Assembly (NCBI GenBank): GCA_937927665.1 | Contig: CALBRY010000128.1 | Location: 1-6,216 of the forward strand | Source: an uncultured Chloroflexota bacterium | GTDB taxonomy: Bacteria; Chloroflexota; Anaerolineae; Aggregatilineales; Phototrophicaceae | Direction of reading: 5' to 3' | Length of the DNA: 6,216 nt | Position numbers and translations under genes: made by a program | Notes under the pieces: model-generated | Databases searched by the model: none | What the model was told of the DNA's origin: nothing | What the model saw: the letters and a program-made list of their open reading frames with translations, nothing else | Shown: positions 4,893 through 6,216 of the stretch, piece after piece | How the letters are laid out: the number at the start of each line of letters is the position of its first letter | How positions within the stretch are numbered: the stretch's first letter is position 1

Positions 4893-6101
4893 GTGCCACC
4901 GCGTAAAGCAAGAGAGCCAAAACCTGAAATTCAGGATTTTACTTCGGGGCAGTCTTCCCTGAATGATGAAGCCCGTCAGAAAGCGCTTGATGCGGCGCTG
5001 GCGGATATTACCAAACGCTTTGGCGATGGATCGATTCTTCGCCTCGGTGATGCGCAGCACATGCATGTCGAAACCATCCCGACCGGATCGCTCACCGTTG
5101 ATATTGCGCTCGGTGTGGGCGGTGTTCCGCGCGGTCGCGTGCTGGAGATTTTTGGACCGGAAAGCAGCGGTAAAACGACGATGTGTTTGCATGTCGTCGC
5201 GGAAGCACAAAAACGCGGCGGATTGGCGGCGTTCATCGACATGGAACACGCGCTCGATCCTTCATATGCGCAGCGGATCGGCGTCAACCTCGATACGCTG
5301 TATATCAGCCAACCGGATACCGCCGAACAAGCCTTTGAAATTACCGAGGCGCTGGTACGATCCGGCGCGCTTGATGTGATTGTATTCGACTCGGTTGCGG
5401 CGGCAGTGCCGCGCGCCGAAATCGAAGGCGAGATGGGCGACAGTTTTGTCGGTATTCAAGCGCGCTTGATGAGTCAGGCGCTCCGCAAGTTGAGCGGCGC
5501 GATCAAGCAGTCGAATGTGGCGGTGCTTTTCACGAATCAGCTTCGTGAAAAGATTGGCGTGATGTATGGATCGCCAGAGACGACGCCCGGCGGACGCGCG
5601 CTCAAGTTCTACGCCAGCGTGCGACTTGACATCCGCAAGTTGGAACAGATCAAAGCAAGCGGCGGCGAAGTCATCGGCAGCCGTACCCGCGTGCGCGTCA
5701 CCAAGAACAAGGTCGCGCCGCCCTTCCGTGAAGCAGAATTTGACATCATGTTCCTCGAAGGCGGCATCAGCAAGAGCGGTGAAGTCCTCGACCTCGCCGC
5801 CGATCTGGGCATCGTCGAAAAGCGCGGCGCGTTCTTCCGCTACAAGGATCAATTGATCGGGCAGGGGCGCGAAAATGCCAAGCAGTTCTTGATGGAAAAT
5901 CTCAGCATGCGCGACGAGATCGAAGATCAAATTCGCGTGCATTTTGGATTGGCGGCATCATCCGTTGCGGGGCGGGCTGCAAATACTCCGCCACGGGCAC
6001 GCAGCGCGGCGGCTTCGGCAGCGGCAGCAGCGGCGGCGGCAGCAGATGGCGCGGGCAAGGCATCACGCGACGATGACGACGATATGGGCGACATGAGCTA
6101 A
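4893..6101 (+). CDS. recA: RecA recombinase
   Basis: RecA forms ATP-dependent filaments on single-stranded DNA, drives strand exchange in homologous recombination, and triggers LexA self-cleavage in the SOS response. Visible motifs are Walker A GPESSGKTT (88-96), the catalytic glutamate in MEHALDP (Glu118), Walker B DVIVFDSVAA (161-170), loop L1 EIEGEMGD (176-183), Gln216 at the ATP/DNA switch, loop L2 from LREKIGVMYG to PETT (217-231), and GGRALKFYASVRLDIRK (233-249). All core catalytic residues are intact. At 402 residues it is about 50 longer than E. coli RecA: there is a charged N-terminal extension of about 23 residues and a C-terminal tail with a nine-alanine run (376-384) ending in DDDDDMGDMS. 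The GTG start has AAGGA (4880-4884) eight bases upstream. An ATG at 4888 is out of frame. Confidence 0.98.
   Translation: MPPRKAREPKPEIQDFTSGQSSLNDEARQKALDAALADITKRFGDGSILRLGDAQHMHVETIPTGSLTVDIALGVGGVPRGRVLEIFGPESSGKTTMCLHVVAEAQKRGGLAAFIDMEHALDPSYAQRIGVNLDTLYISQPDTAEQAFEITEALVRSGALDVIVFDSVAAAVPRAEIEGEMGDSFVGIQARLMSQALRKLSGAIKQSNVAVLFTNQLREKIGVMYGSPETTPGGRALKFYASVRLDIRKLEQIKASGGEVIGSRTRVRVTKNKVAPPFREAEFDIMFLEGGISKSGEVLDLAADLGIVEKRGAFFRYKDQLIGQGRENAKQFLMENLSMRDEIEDQIRVHFGLAASSVAGRAANTPPRARSAAASAAAAAAAAADGAGKASRDDDDDMGDMS
6018..6044 (+). repeat. GCN-codon run encoding nine alanines in the RecA tail
   Basis: Nine consecutive GCG/GCA codons follow a shorter Ala-Ala-Ala-Ser stretch. The tract is a simple-sequence repeat likely to vary in length between strains. 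It lies outside the conserved recombinase core, between the C-terminal domain and the acidic tail. Confidence 0.85.
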
Positions 6102-6118
6102 CGTCGTTTGTGAGTGAC

Positions 6119-6163
6119 AAAAAAACACCCCTCCCCCGGTGGTACACAGCGGCGGAGGGGTGT
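6119..6163 (-). terminator. Strong intrinsic terminator, best oriented for the minus strand
   Basis: ACACCCCTCC (6125-6134) pairs with GGAGGGGTGT (6154-6163) in a perfect 10-bp stem, with further partial pairing inside. Seven A (6119-6125) on the plus strand become a T-tract directly after the stem on the minus strand. This fits termination of a minus-strand gene entering from the right. For recA, whose stop is 18 bases before the A-run, the same hairpin is followed only by ATCCTCT, so it may act in both directions but less efficiently for recA. Confidence 0.8.
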
Positions 6164-6168
6164 ATCCT

Positions 6169-6216
6169 CTAATGCCCGACTGCGACGGCGGTTTCTGGCA
6201 GCGCCAAGAATGCCAC
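6169..6216 (-). CDS. Probable C-terminal fragment of a minus-strand gene cut by the window edge
   Basis: The minus strand reads VAFLALPETAVAVGH then TAG, with the stop (6169-6171) only five bases before the stem of a strong minus-oriented terminator. Only 15 residues are visible, too few to assign a family or function. The other two minus frames run straight through the hairpin, which favours this frame. Support comes mainly from the terminator orientation and position. Confidence 0.45.
   Translation of the reverse strand: MAFLALPETAVAVGH

Noticed and set aside
5262..5942. Long 226-codon open frame antisense to recA.
   Set aside because: It is a mirror of the recA codons; recA is unmistakable on the other strand and the antisense translation shows no family features.

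Overview
The window holds six complete protein genes, one probable gene fragment at the right edge, and the control sites between them. The mid-50s GC content by eye, the RecA sequence, the secreted triple-LysM protein with a long proline linker, and the mix of small hypothetical proteins suggest a bacterium, most likely of the phylum Chloroflexota (Anaerolineae-like). That placement is an inference from style; no rRNA is present to confirm it. Nothing points to a phage, plasmid, insertion sequence or CRISPR array, and no RNA gene was seen.

Left part (1-2500): a secreted LysM cell-wall-binding protein on the minus strand is divergent from a winged-helix protein on the plus strand. The latter has the layout of the HTH_42/AlkZ-YcaQ family and keeps a Gln-Ala-Gln motif where these DNA glycosylases have their catalytic residues. 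A small protein of SpoIIAA/STAS-like appearance follows and ends at a textbook intrinsic terminator (2467-2498).

Middle part (2500-4800): a small DUF4258-like protein with a C-terminal membrane helix faces, tail to tail, a two-gene minus-strand operon. A perfect 12-bp dyad separates them. The operon encodes a TrpF-like (beta/alpha)8 protein that appears to have lost the catalytic cysteine of phosphoribosylanthranilate isomerase but kept the catalytic aspartate. Its stop overlaps, by the four bases GTGA, the start of a PfkB-family sugar kinase. This coupled kinase and divergent isomerase-like pair is the best candidate in the window for an undescribed small metabolic module.

Right part (4800-6216): recA is divergent from that operon. 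Its upstream region holds a good extended -10 promoter whose spacer contains a 7-of-8 match to the GAAC-N4-GTTC LexA operator core, as expected for SOS control. RecA is complete and has a long alanine-rich, acidic C-terminal tail. After it comes a strong hairpin whose T-tract lies on the minus strand, just past the stop of a probable minus-strand gene running out of the window.

The genes do not form one pathway. The window reads as ordinary chromosomal core (recA and a possible repair glycosylase) interleaved with lineage-specific small genes.
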